Assembly (NCBI RefSeq): GCF_000428125.1
Contig: NZ_ATZI01000013.1
Coordinates: forward strand, 1-64,000
Direction of reading: 5' to 3'
Source of the DNA: Bacteroides graminisolvens DSM 19988 = JCM 15093
Lineage (GTDB): Bacteria; Bacteroidota; Bacteroidia; Bacteroidales; Bacteroidaceae
DNA: 64,000 bases
Made by a program: the position numbers and the translations under genes. The notes beneath the pieces were generated by a model. That model did not search any database and was not told the origin of the DNA. It saw only the letters and a list, made by a program, of their open reading frames with translations. Shown in pieces: positions 26,377 through 33,572 of this stretch. The stretch's first letter is position 1, and each line of letters starts with the position of its first letter.

Positions 26377-26841
26377 ATGGCTTATATGTCTGAAGAAGGC
26401 TACAAGAAACTTGTAGAAGAGCTTAGGGTATTGGAAACTGTGAACCGCCCTGAGATATCGCGTCAAATTGCTGAGGCTAGAGATAAAGGAGATTTATCAG
26501 AGAACGCCGAGTATGATGCCGCAAAAGAAGCACAAGGCATGCTGGAAATGAAGATAAACAAGCTAAAAGCTATTATCGCCGATGCCAAAATCATTGATGA
26601 ATCAAAACTGAAAACCGATTCGGTGCAGATTTTGAATAAAGTAGAGCTTAAGAACGTAAAGAATGGTATGAAGATGACTTATACCATTGTTTCTGAAAGC
26701 GAAGCTAACCTAAAAGAAGGCAAAATCTCTGTAAGTACACCTATTGCACAAGGTTTGTTGGGCAAGAAGGTAGGTGATGTTGCAGATATTCAAGTACCTC
26801 AGGGCAAAATCAGTTTAGAGATCATGAACATTTCGTTTTAA
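26377..26841 (+). CDS. greA: Transcription elongation factor GreA
   Basis: GreA rescues backtracked RNA polymerase by stimulating transcript cleavage. The 154-residue length is standard. The coiled-coil tip with the acidic residues appears as KGDLSENAEYDAAKEAQG (about residues 35-52), and the C-terminal FKBP-like domain has GLLGKKVGD. The start at ATG 26377 has the purine-rich AGGAGAAAAAAAC just upstream. Its leader carries a terminator-like hairpin, which is interesting for a factor that acts on elongation. Confidence 0.96.
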   Translation: MAYMSEEGYKKLVEELRVLETVNRPEISRQIAEARDKGDLSENAEYDAAKEAQGMLEMKINKLKAIIADAKIIDESKLKTDSVQILNKVELKNVKNGMKMTYTIVSESEANLKEGKISVSTPIAQGLLGKKVGDVADIQVPQGKISLEIMNISF

Positions 26842-26848
26842 AGTATTA

Positions 26849-26884
26849 AAAGGTTGAAATAGTATATATTTCAGCCTTTCTTTC
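26849..26884 (+). terminator. Terminator after greA
   Basis: AAAGGTTGAAAT (26849-26860) pairs with ATTTCAGCCTTT (26868-26879, one G-T pair), followed by CTTTCT. It separates greA from the HIT gene, although readthrough is likely. Confidence 0.7.
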
Positions 26885-26924
26885 TATTAACCCAATCGTA
26901 TTTAAAAAAAGAAAGGAGCCCTTT

Positions 26925-27323
26925 ATGGCAAGTATTTTTAGTAAGATTATTGCTGGCAACATTCCTTGTTACAAAGTAGCCGAGGATGAACACTTTTTTG
27001 CTTTTCTTGATATCAATCCTTTGGTGAAAGGACATACGTTGGTTGTTCCCAAAAGAGAGGTCGATTATATTTTCGATCTGCAAGATGAAGAGCTGGCTGC
27101 GTTTCATGTGTTTGCAAAGAGCGTAGCTCGGGCCATTGAACAAGCCATCCCTTGTAAGCGGGTAGGAGTTGCCGTCATGGGACTTGAAGTTCCTCATGCG
27201 CATATTCATTTAATTCCCATCAATAAAGAGTCTGATATGATTATTTCCAATCCTAAAATGAAATTGTCGGATTCTGAATTTGCTTCGATAGCAGAATCAA
27301 TCAGAAAGGCCTGGGAAAAATAA
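26925..27323 (+). CDS. HIT-family nucleotide hydrolase/transferase
   Basis: A 132-residue histidine-triad protein of the HINT-like branch. The triad H-x-H-x-H is at residues 91, 93 and 95 (VPHAHIHLIPI). The N-terminal SIFSKIIAGNIPCYKVAED and GHTLVVPKREV segments are characteristic. HINT-type enzymes cleave AMP-amine bonds such as aminoacyl- or lysyl-adenylates; the physiological substrate is generally unclear. It follows greA in the same direction after a hairpin. A perfect terminator lies 30 bases after the stop. Confidence 0.94.
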   Translation: MASIFSKIIAGNIPCYKVAEDEHFFAFLDINPLVKGHTLVVPKREVDYIFDLQDEELAAFHVFAKSVARAIEQAIPCKRVGVAVMGLEVPHAHIHLIPINKESDMIISNPKMKLSDSEFASIAESIRKAWEK

Positions 27324-27352
27324 AACAGATATATAAGCTATGTTTTCAAATG

Positions 27353-27380
27353 AAAAAGGGAGCGAAAGCTCCCTTTTTTT
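27353..27380. terminator. Bidirectional terminator between HIT and manC genes
   Basis: AAAAAGGGAGC (27353-27363), a GAAA tetraloop and GCTCCCTTTTT form a strong hairpin with poly-A on one side and poly-T on the other, so it serves both convergent genes. Confidence 0.92.
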
Positions 27381-28461
27381 ATACATAATCTTCTCCGAGT
27401 TTTATTTGCGCATCATTCACGTATTTTCTGATGGCATGCTCCTCGTCTTTCTTGCAAATGAGCAGCACATTGTCTGATTCCGCAATGAGATAACCTTCTA
27501 ATCCTTCAATTACAGCCAACTTATCAGGCGGCAATGCAATGATATTGTCTTTGCTGTCATACAAAAGCGACTGGCATTTCAAAACAACATTCTTGTTGAT
27601 ATCCTTTGGTGAAAGATCGTACAGAGAGCCCCATGTGCCCAAGTCGGACCAACCGAAATCACCCAAAGCCACATGCACATTGTCGGCTTTCTCCATGATA
27701 CCAATATCAATAGACACGTTGGGGCAAGTTGGGAAATTCGTATTTATATAAGCTTTCTCTTGCGGTGTGCCATAAATTTCGGCACCGGCACCTAAGTTTG
27801 CTGCAACTTCCGGCAAGAAATCTTCTATTGCTTTAATGATGGTGTTGGCACTCCACAAGAAAATACCCGAATTCCAATAAAACTCGCCACTGTCAACAAA
27901 CACCTTAGCCAGTTCCAGTTCCGGTTTTTCTGTGAATGTTTTCACTTTATAGAAATTATCTGCTTCCTTTTCGGCAACTTGAATGTATCCGTAACCTGTT
28001 TCGGGCCTGTTGGGCTTAATACCCAAGGTCAGTAAACGCCCAAATTCAGAAACAAACTCCAAACCCTTATTTATGGCTTCGAGAAATTCACCCTCTTTCA
28101 GAATGAGGTGATCGGACGGTGCCACCACTATTTTTGCATTTGCGTTGATGGCCCTAATATGATAGGCGGCCCATGCTATGCAAGGAGCTGTGTTTCTTCT
28201 GGTAGGTTCAAGTAAAATCTGCTTCGGGTTCAGGCTTGGTAACTGTTCCTTTACTAAATCAGCATATATATCATTCGTTACAATAAAGATGTTTTCAGCG
28301 GGAATCACTTTGCTGAATCTATCGAATGTTTGCTGTAGCAGAGAGCGGCCTGTGCCGAAGAAATCAAGAAATTGTTTGGGTAGTGTTTTGCGGCTGAAAG
28401 GCCAGAACCGGCTTCCGATTCCTCCTCCCATTATCACACAATAGTTATCCTTATTCGTCAT
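27379..28461 (-). CDS. manC: Mannose-1-phosphate guanylyltransferase
   Basis: Makes GDP-mannose from mannose-1-phosphate and GTP for capsule, LPS and glycoprotein synthesis. The 360-residue protein is the single-domain form, without the phosphomannose isomerase domain seen in the longer enzyme. The nucleotide-binding signature GGGIGSRFWPFSRKTLPKQF lies at residues about 12-31; the FTEKPELE and NSGIFLW motifs follow. It is monocistronic here and convergent with the HIT gene. No other mannose genes are near. Confidence 0.92.
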   Translation of the reverse strand: MTNKDNYCVIMGGGIGSRFWPFSRKTLPKQFLDFFGTGRSLLQQTFDRFSKVIPAENIFIVTNDIYADLVKEQLPSLNPKQILLEPTRRNTAPCIAWAAYHIRAINANAKIVVAPSDHLILKEGEFLEAINKGLEFVSEFGRLLTLGIKPNRPETGYGYIQVAEKEADNFYKVKTFTEKPELELAKVFVDSGEFYWNSGIFLWSANTIIKAIEDFLPEVAANLGAGAEIYGTPQEKAYINTNFPTCPNVSIDIGIMEKADNVHVALGDFGWSDLGTWGSLYDLSPKDINKNVVLKCQSLLYDSKDNIIALPPDKLAVIEGLEGYLIAESDNVLLICKKDEEHAIRKYVNDAQIKLGEDYV

Positions 28462-28565
28462 GATATTGACTGTTTTTAAAGTTTCCGCTAATGTAGGATT
28501 TATTTCGTTAAAAGGAATGTTTTGTTAGTTATTTATTGTTTTTCTGCGGATTTTTAAGGGAAACT

Positions 28566-28596
28566 CTTGCAGGTTTAGAAAAAAGCCGTATCTTTG
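28566..28596 (+). promoter_or_regulatory. Promoter of tRNA-Leu
   Basis: CTTG at 28566-28569 and an exact TATCTTTG at 28589-28596 are 19 bases apart. The mature tRNA begins 13 bases further on. Confidence 0.7.
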
Positions 28597-28608
28597 CACC
28601 GCAATTAA

Positions 28609-28695
28609 GCCCAGATGGCGGAATCGGTAGACGCGCTGGTCTCAAACACCAGTGGATTCACTTCCATCCCGGTTCGACCCCGGGTCTGGGTACCA
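28609..28695 (+). tRNA. tRNA-Leu (anticodon CAA)
   Basis: An 87-base type II tRNA with a long variable arm. The acceptor stem GCCCAGA pairs with TCTGGGT (one G-T pair). The anticodon loop CTCAAAC gives CAA, reading UUG. The T loop GGTTCGACCCC is standard. The 3' CCA appears to be encoded (28693-28695), unlike the other tRNAs in this window. Confidence 0.96.
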
Positions 28696-28701
28696 CTAAG
28701 A

Positions 28702-28736
28702 AAGCTAAGTATTGATTATTCAGTACTTAGCTTTTT
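28702..28736 (+). terminator. Terminator of tRNA-Leu
   Basis: AAGCTAAGTA (28702-28711) and TACTTAGCTT (28724-28733) form a perfect 10-base stem with a 12-base loop, followed by TTT. It lies 7 bases after the tRNA. Confidence 0.9.
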
Positions 28737-28770
28737 TGCTTTAATATAAGACACAGAAGTGTCAACTTTG

Positions 28771-28802
28771 TTTGGTGAAACAAAATAAAAACAGTACTTT
28801 TG
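28771..28802 (+). promoter_or_regulatory. Promoter of the Fic gene
   Basis: TTTG at 28771-28774 and TACTTTTG at 28795-28802 are separated by 20 bases, an excellent match to the Bacteroides consensus. The Fic start codon follows at 28834. Confidence 0.7.
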
Positions 28803-28833
28803 AAAATAGATACAGTCACTTAAGTAGCAATCC

Positions 28834-29643
28834 ATGGAACAAGGAATTTGGCAAGAGATTGAAGCACTGCAGCGTCAGTTCGTAAAACTAGGTATCAGTG
28901 AAGCGGTGGACTATGAGAAGTACTACCTCTATTCGCTCATTGCCAACTCTACTGCTATCGAAGGTTCTACCCTGACTGAATCAGAAGCGCAACTGCTTTT
29001 TGACGAAGGTGTTGTAGCCGGTGGTAAACCTCTTCTTCATCACTTGATGAACGAGGACTTGAAGAACGCCTACGAGCTGGCGATAAGAGAAGCCAAAGAG
29101 AAAACACCTATTGCTTCTGCATTTCTACAAACCCTCAATGCTGCATTGATGCATTCCACAGGAGGCATTCACAGCGTAATGGGTGGCTCTTTTGATTCCT
29201 CGAAAGGTGAGTACCGCCTCTGTGGAGTTACAGCTGGCATCGGTGGTCGCTCTTATATGAGCTATCAGAAAGTCCCTTCAATGGTTACTGAACTGTGTAA
29301 CTATCTGCAAAAGCGTATCGCCACAGCATTCACTATTCAAGAACTATACGAACTTAGTTTTAATGCTCATCTAAATCTGGTAACCATTCATCCGTGGGTA
29401 GATGGAAACGGACGCGCTTCTCGTCTGTTGATGAACTATATCCAATTCCTCTATAACCTTTTTCCAACGAAACTCTTCAAAGAAGATAGAGATGAATATA
29501 TTCTTGCCTTGCGCCAGTCGCAAGATGAAGACAGTAACCAATCTTTCTTGGCATTTATGGCAGGGCAATTAAGAAAGTCCCTTTCCTTAGAAATTGAGCG
29601 GTTTGATGCTTCGCAGAAGAAAGGATTCAGTTTTATGTTTTGA
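28834..29643 (+). CDS. Fic-family protein (AMP-transferase type)
   Basis: A 269-residue Fic protein. The active loop HPWVDGNGRASR (residues 186-197) keeps the catalytic His and the GNGR phosphate-binding part of HPFxxGNGRxxR, with Trp in place of Phe. The inhibitory motif (S/T)xxxE(G/N) appears as STAIEG at residues 39-44, so it is a class II protein with auto-inhibition built in and needs no separate antitoxin. Such enzymes AMPylate (or de-AMPylate) hydroxyl groups on target proteins; the target is unknown. It has its own promoter and stands alone just after tRNA-Leu, at the start of a stretch of broken genes, suggesting acquisition. Confidence 0.92.
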   Translation: MEQGIWQEIEALQRQFVKLGISEAVDYEKYYLYSLIANSTAIEGSTLTESEAQLLFDEGVVAGGKPLLHHLMNEDLKNAYELAIREAKEKTPIASAFLQTLNAALMHSTGGIHSVMGGSFDSSKGEYRLCGVTAGIGGRSYMSYQKVPSMVTELCNYLQKRIATAFTIQELYELSFNAHLNLVTIHPWVDGNGRASRLLMNYIQFLYNLFPTKLFKEDRDEYILALRQSQDEDSNQSFLAFMAGQLRKSLSLEIERFDASQKKGFSFMF

Positions 29644-29662
29644 GTACGGAGTACGGAGTACA
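29642..29662 (+). repeat. Short tandem repeat after the Fic gene
   Basis: Three copies of the 7-base unit GAGTACG/A follow directly on the Fic stop codon. The function is unknown. The remainder of the gap to 29816 is AT-rich and shows no clear features. Confidence 0.6.
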
Positions 29663-29816
29663 TTGAGGATGTTATTAGGTGAAATGCAGTACCTGAAGTA
29701 TTTTGATTATCTGTCCTTCGTTTATGCCAAATGGTTTTTGTGATTCTCACGAATGATTATAAAATTTTACACATTGTTCAAAAGGTTATTTTATTATCAA
29801 AGTTTTGTTATAACAA

Positions 29817-30708
29817 TTACAACCAGATACTTGCTCCAATCCTGAACCCGATGTAGCGTTTCAGGTTCATCTCTTCAAGTAGAAAGCCTTCGGTCTTAGC
29901 AGTCATTCCTAAATTTAGAGATAATCCTTTAACTCCTTTTATTCCTGAATAGACCCTGTATTTTCCTGTTAAATCAATGGCAGTTCCAAGTTTCCCCGAG
30001 TTTTCAGCGAAAGCCAATGCTCTAGGTTGTATCCAGCCGTGCAAAGCAGCATCAATAGCGATGTTTTGTGCTACTGATATATTGTATAAATCCGCTCCCA
30101 ATGCGGGAAACCATGTATTTTTGTTTTCATATTGTCTTAAATAAAAATGAGCATTGACGGACTTTGTTGTTAGCCAGAAATGTTCGTCAATGTAATCTCC
30201 AAAGGGAACCATGCCATAGCCCAAAGCGAAATTCCCGTTGCATTTGCTATTCAACTTAAAACCGGTTTTTCCAAGAAGTAGTGGGTCTACTAAATTTAAA
30301 AGCGAACGCCAGCCTACTCTTTTTACGAATCTCTTCTCTTTATTTGTTAAATCGTTGTGAAATACTTCCTATTCCTTTGTAGGTAAGTATGGAACGATGC
30401 CCTTCTTCATGCGTTAAAGGAATGAATATCAAGGAGGCTGCCGATTGCAAAAGTAGATTGCTGAGGTAAATAGGCTTGTTTTTGAAGATTACAATTTTAT
30501 TTAATTGACGCATGCTTAGTCTATACAGACTTAAATAATTTTCGTTGGCCTGGCGCATGGTAAAGAGCTTGGCAGGAGAGTCGATCAGAAGAAAAGAATA
30601 CTCTTTTACTGCCAATGAATCTTTACTTCTGTTTTGTGAAGCTGCATTCACTACTAAAACAAATAATAGAAGTAATGTAATATATGATCTTTTTTTAATC
30701 ATGAGCAA
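29817..30708 (-). pseudogene. Secreted HEEGH-motif protein, disrupted by internal deletion and frameshift
   Basis: The minus strand holds the two ends of one protein. The N-terminal part (30702/30708 to 30340) has a signal peptide ending near NAASQ and, towards its end, LTHEEGHRSILT, a zinc-metallopeptidase-like HExxH motif, then GIGSISQ and a stop soon after. From about 30352 the +1 frame reads NDLTNKEKRFVKRVGWRSLL and continues without interruption to 29817. That C-terminal part is rich in alternating aromatic residues and resembles an outer-membrane or barrel-like region (FHFYLRQY, NTWFPALGADLY). The abrupt switch near 30350 suggests loss of an internal segment not divisible by three. Assigning it to one original gene is inference. 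Substrate and function are unknown. Confidence 0.72.
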
Positions 30709-30722
30709 TTTCGAATCTAAAG

Positions 30723-30872
30723 TTAGTCATGGTTCTTATTGTTTATGAGGTTTACCACCACTTTTACCATGGTGTCTTTCTCTTCAGTACTGCTTTCAGC
30801 AATCATTAGAGTCAGGGCAACTAGTGCTCCGTCCTACCCATCACTTGCCTTATGTATTAAACGTTCTAACAC
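30723..30872 (-). pseudogene. Fragment of an unknown gene
   Basis: One minus-strand frame reads VLERLIHKASDG, an in-frame TAG (30834-30836), then 36 residues including LVALTLMIAESSTEEKDT and VKVVVNLINN before a stop at 30723. The residue pattern looks like a genuine C-terminal helix-strand segment, not random translation. Nothing upstream continues it, because the GNAT pseudogene ends at 30880. It is probably an eroded remnant; I do not recognise the family. Confidence 0.35.
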
Positions 30873-30879
30873 TCCCCGT

Positions 30880-31927
30880 TTACTCTGATTTAAACTCGTC
30901 CTTGTCATATTCTTCTTTCAGCATTGAATAATACAATCGATCAACATATTTGCCATCTGTATAAAAGAAATCACGTAGAGTTCCTTCATACGTAAAATTA
31001 CATTTTCTTATAACGCCCTGCGAAGCTATATTCCCTTCTTTGTGGCAGACTTGTACTTTGTGGAAATTGACATGGTTAAAACAAAAATTCAGAATGGCTT
31101 TTACCGCTTCTGTTGCATAGCCCTTACGATGAAACTTGCTTCCTAAAGCATATTCTATCTCACAAAAAATGGTTTTTGTTGTCGATAAGAAAAATGGCAA
31201 CTTGTCCGATGCATATACCGGACTCCTTTTCAATAATTGCCCAACGATAGTAATCTGGATTTTTGTATGAGTTAATGTATTTATCTAATAGTGCTCTGAC
31301 TTCTTCTTTTGTTATGTATACCGGTTCGCAGTACAAGGACTGAATTGTTGAATCGCTAATCCAGTAGACCAGCATATCGTTATCGTCTGTGTACTGAAAG
31401 GGTCTTAGTGTAAGCCTCTCTGTATTGATGACTGTTGTTCCGCAGTGTTTTAGCGTATCATCCAAAGTATAATAGTTCGCTTTCGGGTCAAAAACAAAAC
31501 CGTTACCGAGTAATGCTTTGCAAGAAGCTATGTTGTCACTATCCGGCTGAACTATGATCTTAGCATGTGGGTATTGTGTTTTAATACGTTCAACCAGCAA
31601 TCTGATTATTTGCTTGCCATAGCCTTTGTGCAGATAATCTTCTTCCCCGATAAAGTAGTCGATGCTGAATAATTCATGTGGCCGATCTACAGTGTACCAA
31701 TCTTCCTTAGCGACAAAGCAGTCGTAATATTGTCCAAAACCAATAGGGTGGTTTTCTTCTTGTGCAATGAAATGGTTGAGAAAGCTAAAGTTGCCTTTTC
31801 TTTCTTTGATCTCATTTAGCCATTCATCGGCATCGTTATACCACTTCAACACGTGTTCTTTGTTTAACCAGCAGGTTAGTTGCCGGATGTGGCTATCTTG
31901 AACGGGAACTAATTTTAATTTTTCCAT
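30880..31927 (-). pseudogene. Double GNAT acetyltransferase with a one-base frameshift
   Basis: Two GNAT domains lie in tandem. Residues 1-165 resemble aminoglycoside 6'-N-acetyltransferase-type proteins (GFGQYYDCF, YLHKGYGKQIIRLLVERI), and the second part, from NTERLTLRPF, is a RimJ/RimL-type domain. The frame stops at 31160 after IDNKNHFL, but the next frame carries on exactly where the domain should (CEIEYALGSKFHRKGYATEAV) to 30880. Removing one base of the six-A run at 31164-31169 (T on the coding strand) would restore a single open frame of about 348 residues. It is therefore a slippage frameshift: a true mutation, phase variation, or a sequencing error. Confidence 0.82.
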
Positions 31928-32070
31928 ATCGATATAGTTTTATTCTGAATATGAGCTGTTTACAAATGTAGTAATTTGATTTCACTTAAAGATCATTCCT
32001 TTCAATGTACTTGTATGGTAAAATGTATTTTGTACCTTTACCTCATAATTAATCAGTTGATGGCTAACCA

Positions 32071-32829
32071 ATGAATTCAGTTCAACTTTCTAGTAATCAA
32101 ATTCAGAGAATAGAGTCTTTCCTACGGAGAAAAGGGATTGAGGTAACTAATATGGAGAGTTTTACTTTTATGACCAGATATGATTTGAGCACCTCGATAA
32201 AGTGTAAACCTCAATTCCGAAATCTGGCCGGACCGGGAGTCTTTACTTTCAGGCTAAAGTCGGGTGCTCTTCGTGCTTTTAAACTATATCCGTATCGTTT
32301 ACGCTACAGCTACCTGATTCAGTATCTTATAGAAAAAAAGATTCCGTTTATAAACTATGTTTCTCAAGAAAAAAGGGATATGGATTTATGTTACATAGAG
32401 TTTCCCGGTTTTTCTATGCGATTAGCTTATTTTACCTTACTGGCTTTAATTTTGACTTTTTCTTCTATTTTTCTTTTCCTGCACCAACCGCTTTCTGTAG
32501 CGATATTTGGTGTTGCATATTTGTTGTTGGGTGTTTGCCTATTATACCATGGCGTTTTGAAGCAACATTCACTTGTCTTTGATGCTCATAATCTCATTTT
32601 GCGTAATTATTTTCAAAAGAAAGTAATACCGTATCATGAGCTGAAGAAAGTAAACTTCGGTGGTAGAAACCATTATAAAAATGTTCATCCGTTTTTCATG
32701 GAGATACTTGATGTTCAAAACAACTATCATGTATTTTTTCTTGGTAACGTTAATAAGAAAAATATGATAAGTGCGGTTGAATGTCTCAAAGCGCATGGCA
32801 TTGATGCTACTTCAGAAGCTATTATATAA
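32071..32829 (+). CDS. Unknown two-pass membrane protein
   Basis: A 252-residue protein that I do not recognise. An N-terminal soluble part (1-115) rich in basic and aromatic residues is followed by two membrane segments (about 117-138 and 141-163). The C-terminal domain (about 165-250) has short alternating strands (HSLVFDAHNLILRNYFQKK, IPYHELKKVNFGG), reminiscent of a bacterial PH-like domain. It stands alone between the GNAT pseudogene (divergent) and a repeat-rich gap. The function is unknown. Confidence 0.7.
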   Translation: MNSVQLSSNQIQRIESFLRRKGIEVTNMESFTFMTRYDLSTSIKCKPQFRNLAGPGVFTFRLKSGALRAFKLYPYRLRYSYLIQYLIEKKIPFINYVSQEKRDMDLCYIEFPGFSMRLAYFTLLALILTFSSIFLFLHQPLSVAIFGVAYLLLGVCLLYHGVLKQHSLVFDAHNLILRNYFQKKVIPYHELKKVNFGGRNHYKNVHPFFMEILDVQNNYHVFFLGNVNKKNMISAVECLKAHGIDATSEAII

Positions 32830-32862
32830 ACAAAAATTATCTGCTACTTACAAAACCTTGTG

Positions 32863-32945
32863 CACACCCGGGTGTACAACTATCATACACCCGGGTGTAC
32901 GGAACTTGTACATGGGGGTGTACAAAGTCTGTACATCCGGGTGGA
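32863..32945. repeat. Four 23-bp iterons with palindromic core
   Basis: Four direct repeats start at 32863, 32886, 32909 and 32932, exactly 23 bases apart. The consensus core is TACACCCGGGTGTAC. The second copy contains a perfect 14-bp palindrome (TACACCCGGGTGTA), and the third is flanked by TTGTACA/TGTACAA. GC content is far above the AT-rich surroundings. This resembles binding sites for a dimeric protein or plasmid/phage replication iterons. It is at the start of a 743-base stretch (32830-33572) without a recognisable gene. Confidence 0.75.
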
Positions 32946-33053
32946 GACGAAAATTGCTCACTTGCAAAATAAATCGCAGTAGCATACTAACTAAAGATTC
33001 TATATATAAACAATAAGTGACTATAAACTTGTAAGAAATTAGTGCCAAAAAAG

Positions 33054-33157
33054 TTGGTGATACTTGGTGATACTTGGTGAGGCTTTTTTTTAGGCAAGTG
33101 TCACCCAGAATTGTCTGATTATCAGTTTGTTACAAGGTTGGTGATACTTGGTGATAC
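33054..33157. repeat. 10-bp repeats TTGGTGATAC in two blocks
   Basis: TTGGTGATAC occurs in tandem at 33054-33080 (two full copies and TTGGTGA) and at 33138-33157 (two copies). Between the blocks lies an inverted, one-mismatch copy, CAAGTGTCACC, at 33095-33105, which could fold back on the first block around a T8 run. No protein-coding frame is convincing here. It may be a protein-binding array or a decayed mobile-element end. Confidence 0.65.
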
Positions 33158-33256
33158 TTTATTTCATACTTTTTATGAGACCTTGCGGAACAAAGCACTG
33201 CTATTCTTTAAAAGAAGTCAAACTTTTATTTTTAATATTAATTCATATTTACATAG

Positions 33257-33288
33257 TTTGCATATCATTTATTTTGTTCGTATCTTTA
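33257..33288 (+). promoter_or_regulatory. Orphan promoter in gene-free stretch
   Basis: TTTG at 33257-33260 and TATCTTTA at 33281-33288 are separated by 20 bases, a near-consensus Bacteroides promoter. There is no long reading frame before the terminator at 33483-33513. Confidence 0.6.
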
Positions 33289-33292
33289 TTCC

Positions 33293-33513
33293 GTTGAATT
33301 ACAGAGGATAACATAACGTTGATTATATTAATATATATGCGTTTATCATGCATTTATTAAGACTTACTCTTCGACGTTTACCCTAAATGTATCGACAAAA
33401 GGCTTAATTTGGCGGTTTTTATTGTTTTCAATAACAATCGATATATTCTCTCTTAAAGTTTGTTTTAGATGGATATTAGTTTCAGGTCTCGCAGTTGCGG
33501 GACCTGTTTTTTT
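33293..33513 (+). ncRNA. Candidate non-coding transcript of about 220 nt
   Basis: The predicted unit runs from the promoter at 33257-33288 to an intrinsic terminator (33483-33506, arms CAGGTC-CGC/GCG-GACCTG, followed by seven T residues). It contains only very short frames, none longer than about 12 codons. It lies between the 10-bp repeats and the methyltransferase-like gene. It could be a small RNA, a remnant of a gene with its promoter and terminator left behind, or a leader. I do not recognise any RNA family. Confidence 0.4.
33483..33513 (+). terminator. Intrinsic terminator upstream of methyltransferase-like gene
   Basis: CAGGTCTCGC (33483-33492) and GCGGGACCTG (33497-33506) pair with one mismatch around AGTT, followed by TTTTTTT. 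There is no protein gene directly upstream on this strand. Confidence 0.85.
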
Positions 33514-33543
33514 ATATCGGCTCCTCGTTATTACTTAAAAATA

Positions 33544-33551
33544 GTATCTTT
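33544..33551 (+). promoter_or_regulatory. -7 element of the methyltransferase-like gene
   Basis: TATCTTTG, an exact consensus, 29 bases before the ATG at 33573. It supports the downstream start codon, as the longer frame starting at 33495 would begin inside the preceding terminator. Confidence 0.6.
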
Positions 33552-33572
33552 GTGCTCCTATTTTTTATGTAT

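Noticed and set aside
32863..32945. CRISPR-like array
   Set aside because: The units are directly adjacent at 23 bp with no unique spacers, and no cas genes are in the window; iterons fit better.
32771..33311. Several 60-80 codon frames on both strands across the repeat region
   Set aside because: They translate the repeats themselves, share no residue pattern with known proteins and overlap each other, so they are best seen as by-products of repeats.
33495..33572. Extended N-terminus of the methyltransferase-like protein
   Set aside because: The extension starts inside the hairpin terminator and spans the -7 element, so it would not be transcribed from the recognised promoter.
32830..33572. 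A hidden toxin-antitoxin pair or phage gene in the repeat-rich gap
   Set aside because: I read all frames and found no pair of plausible small frames with start signals, only repeats, a promoter and a terminator.
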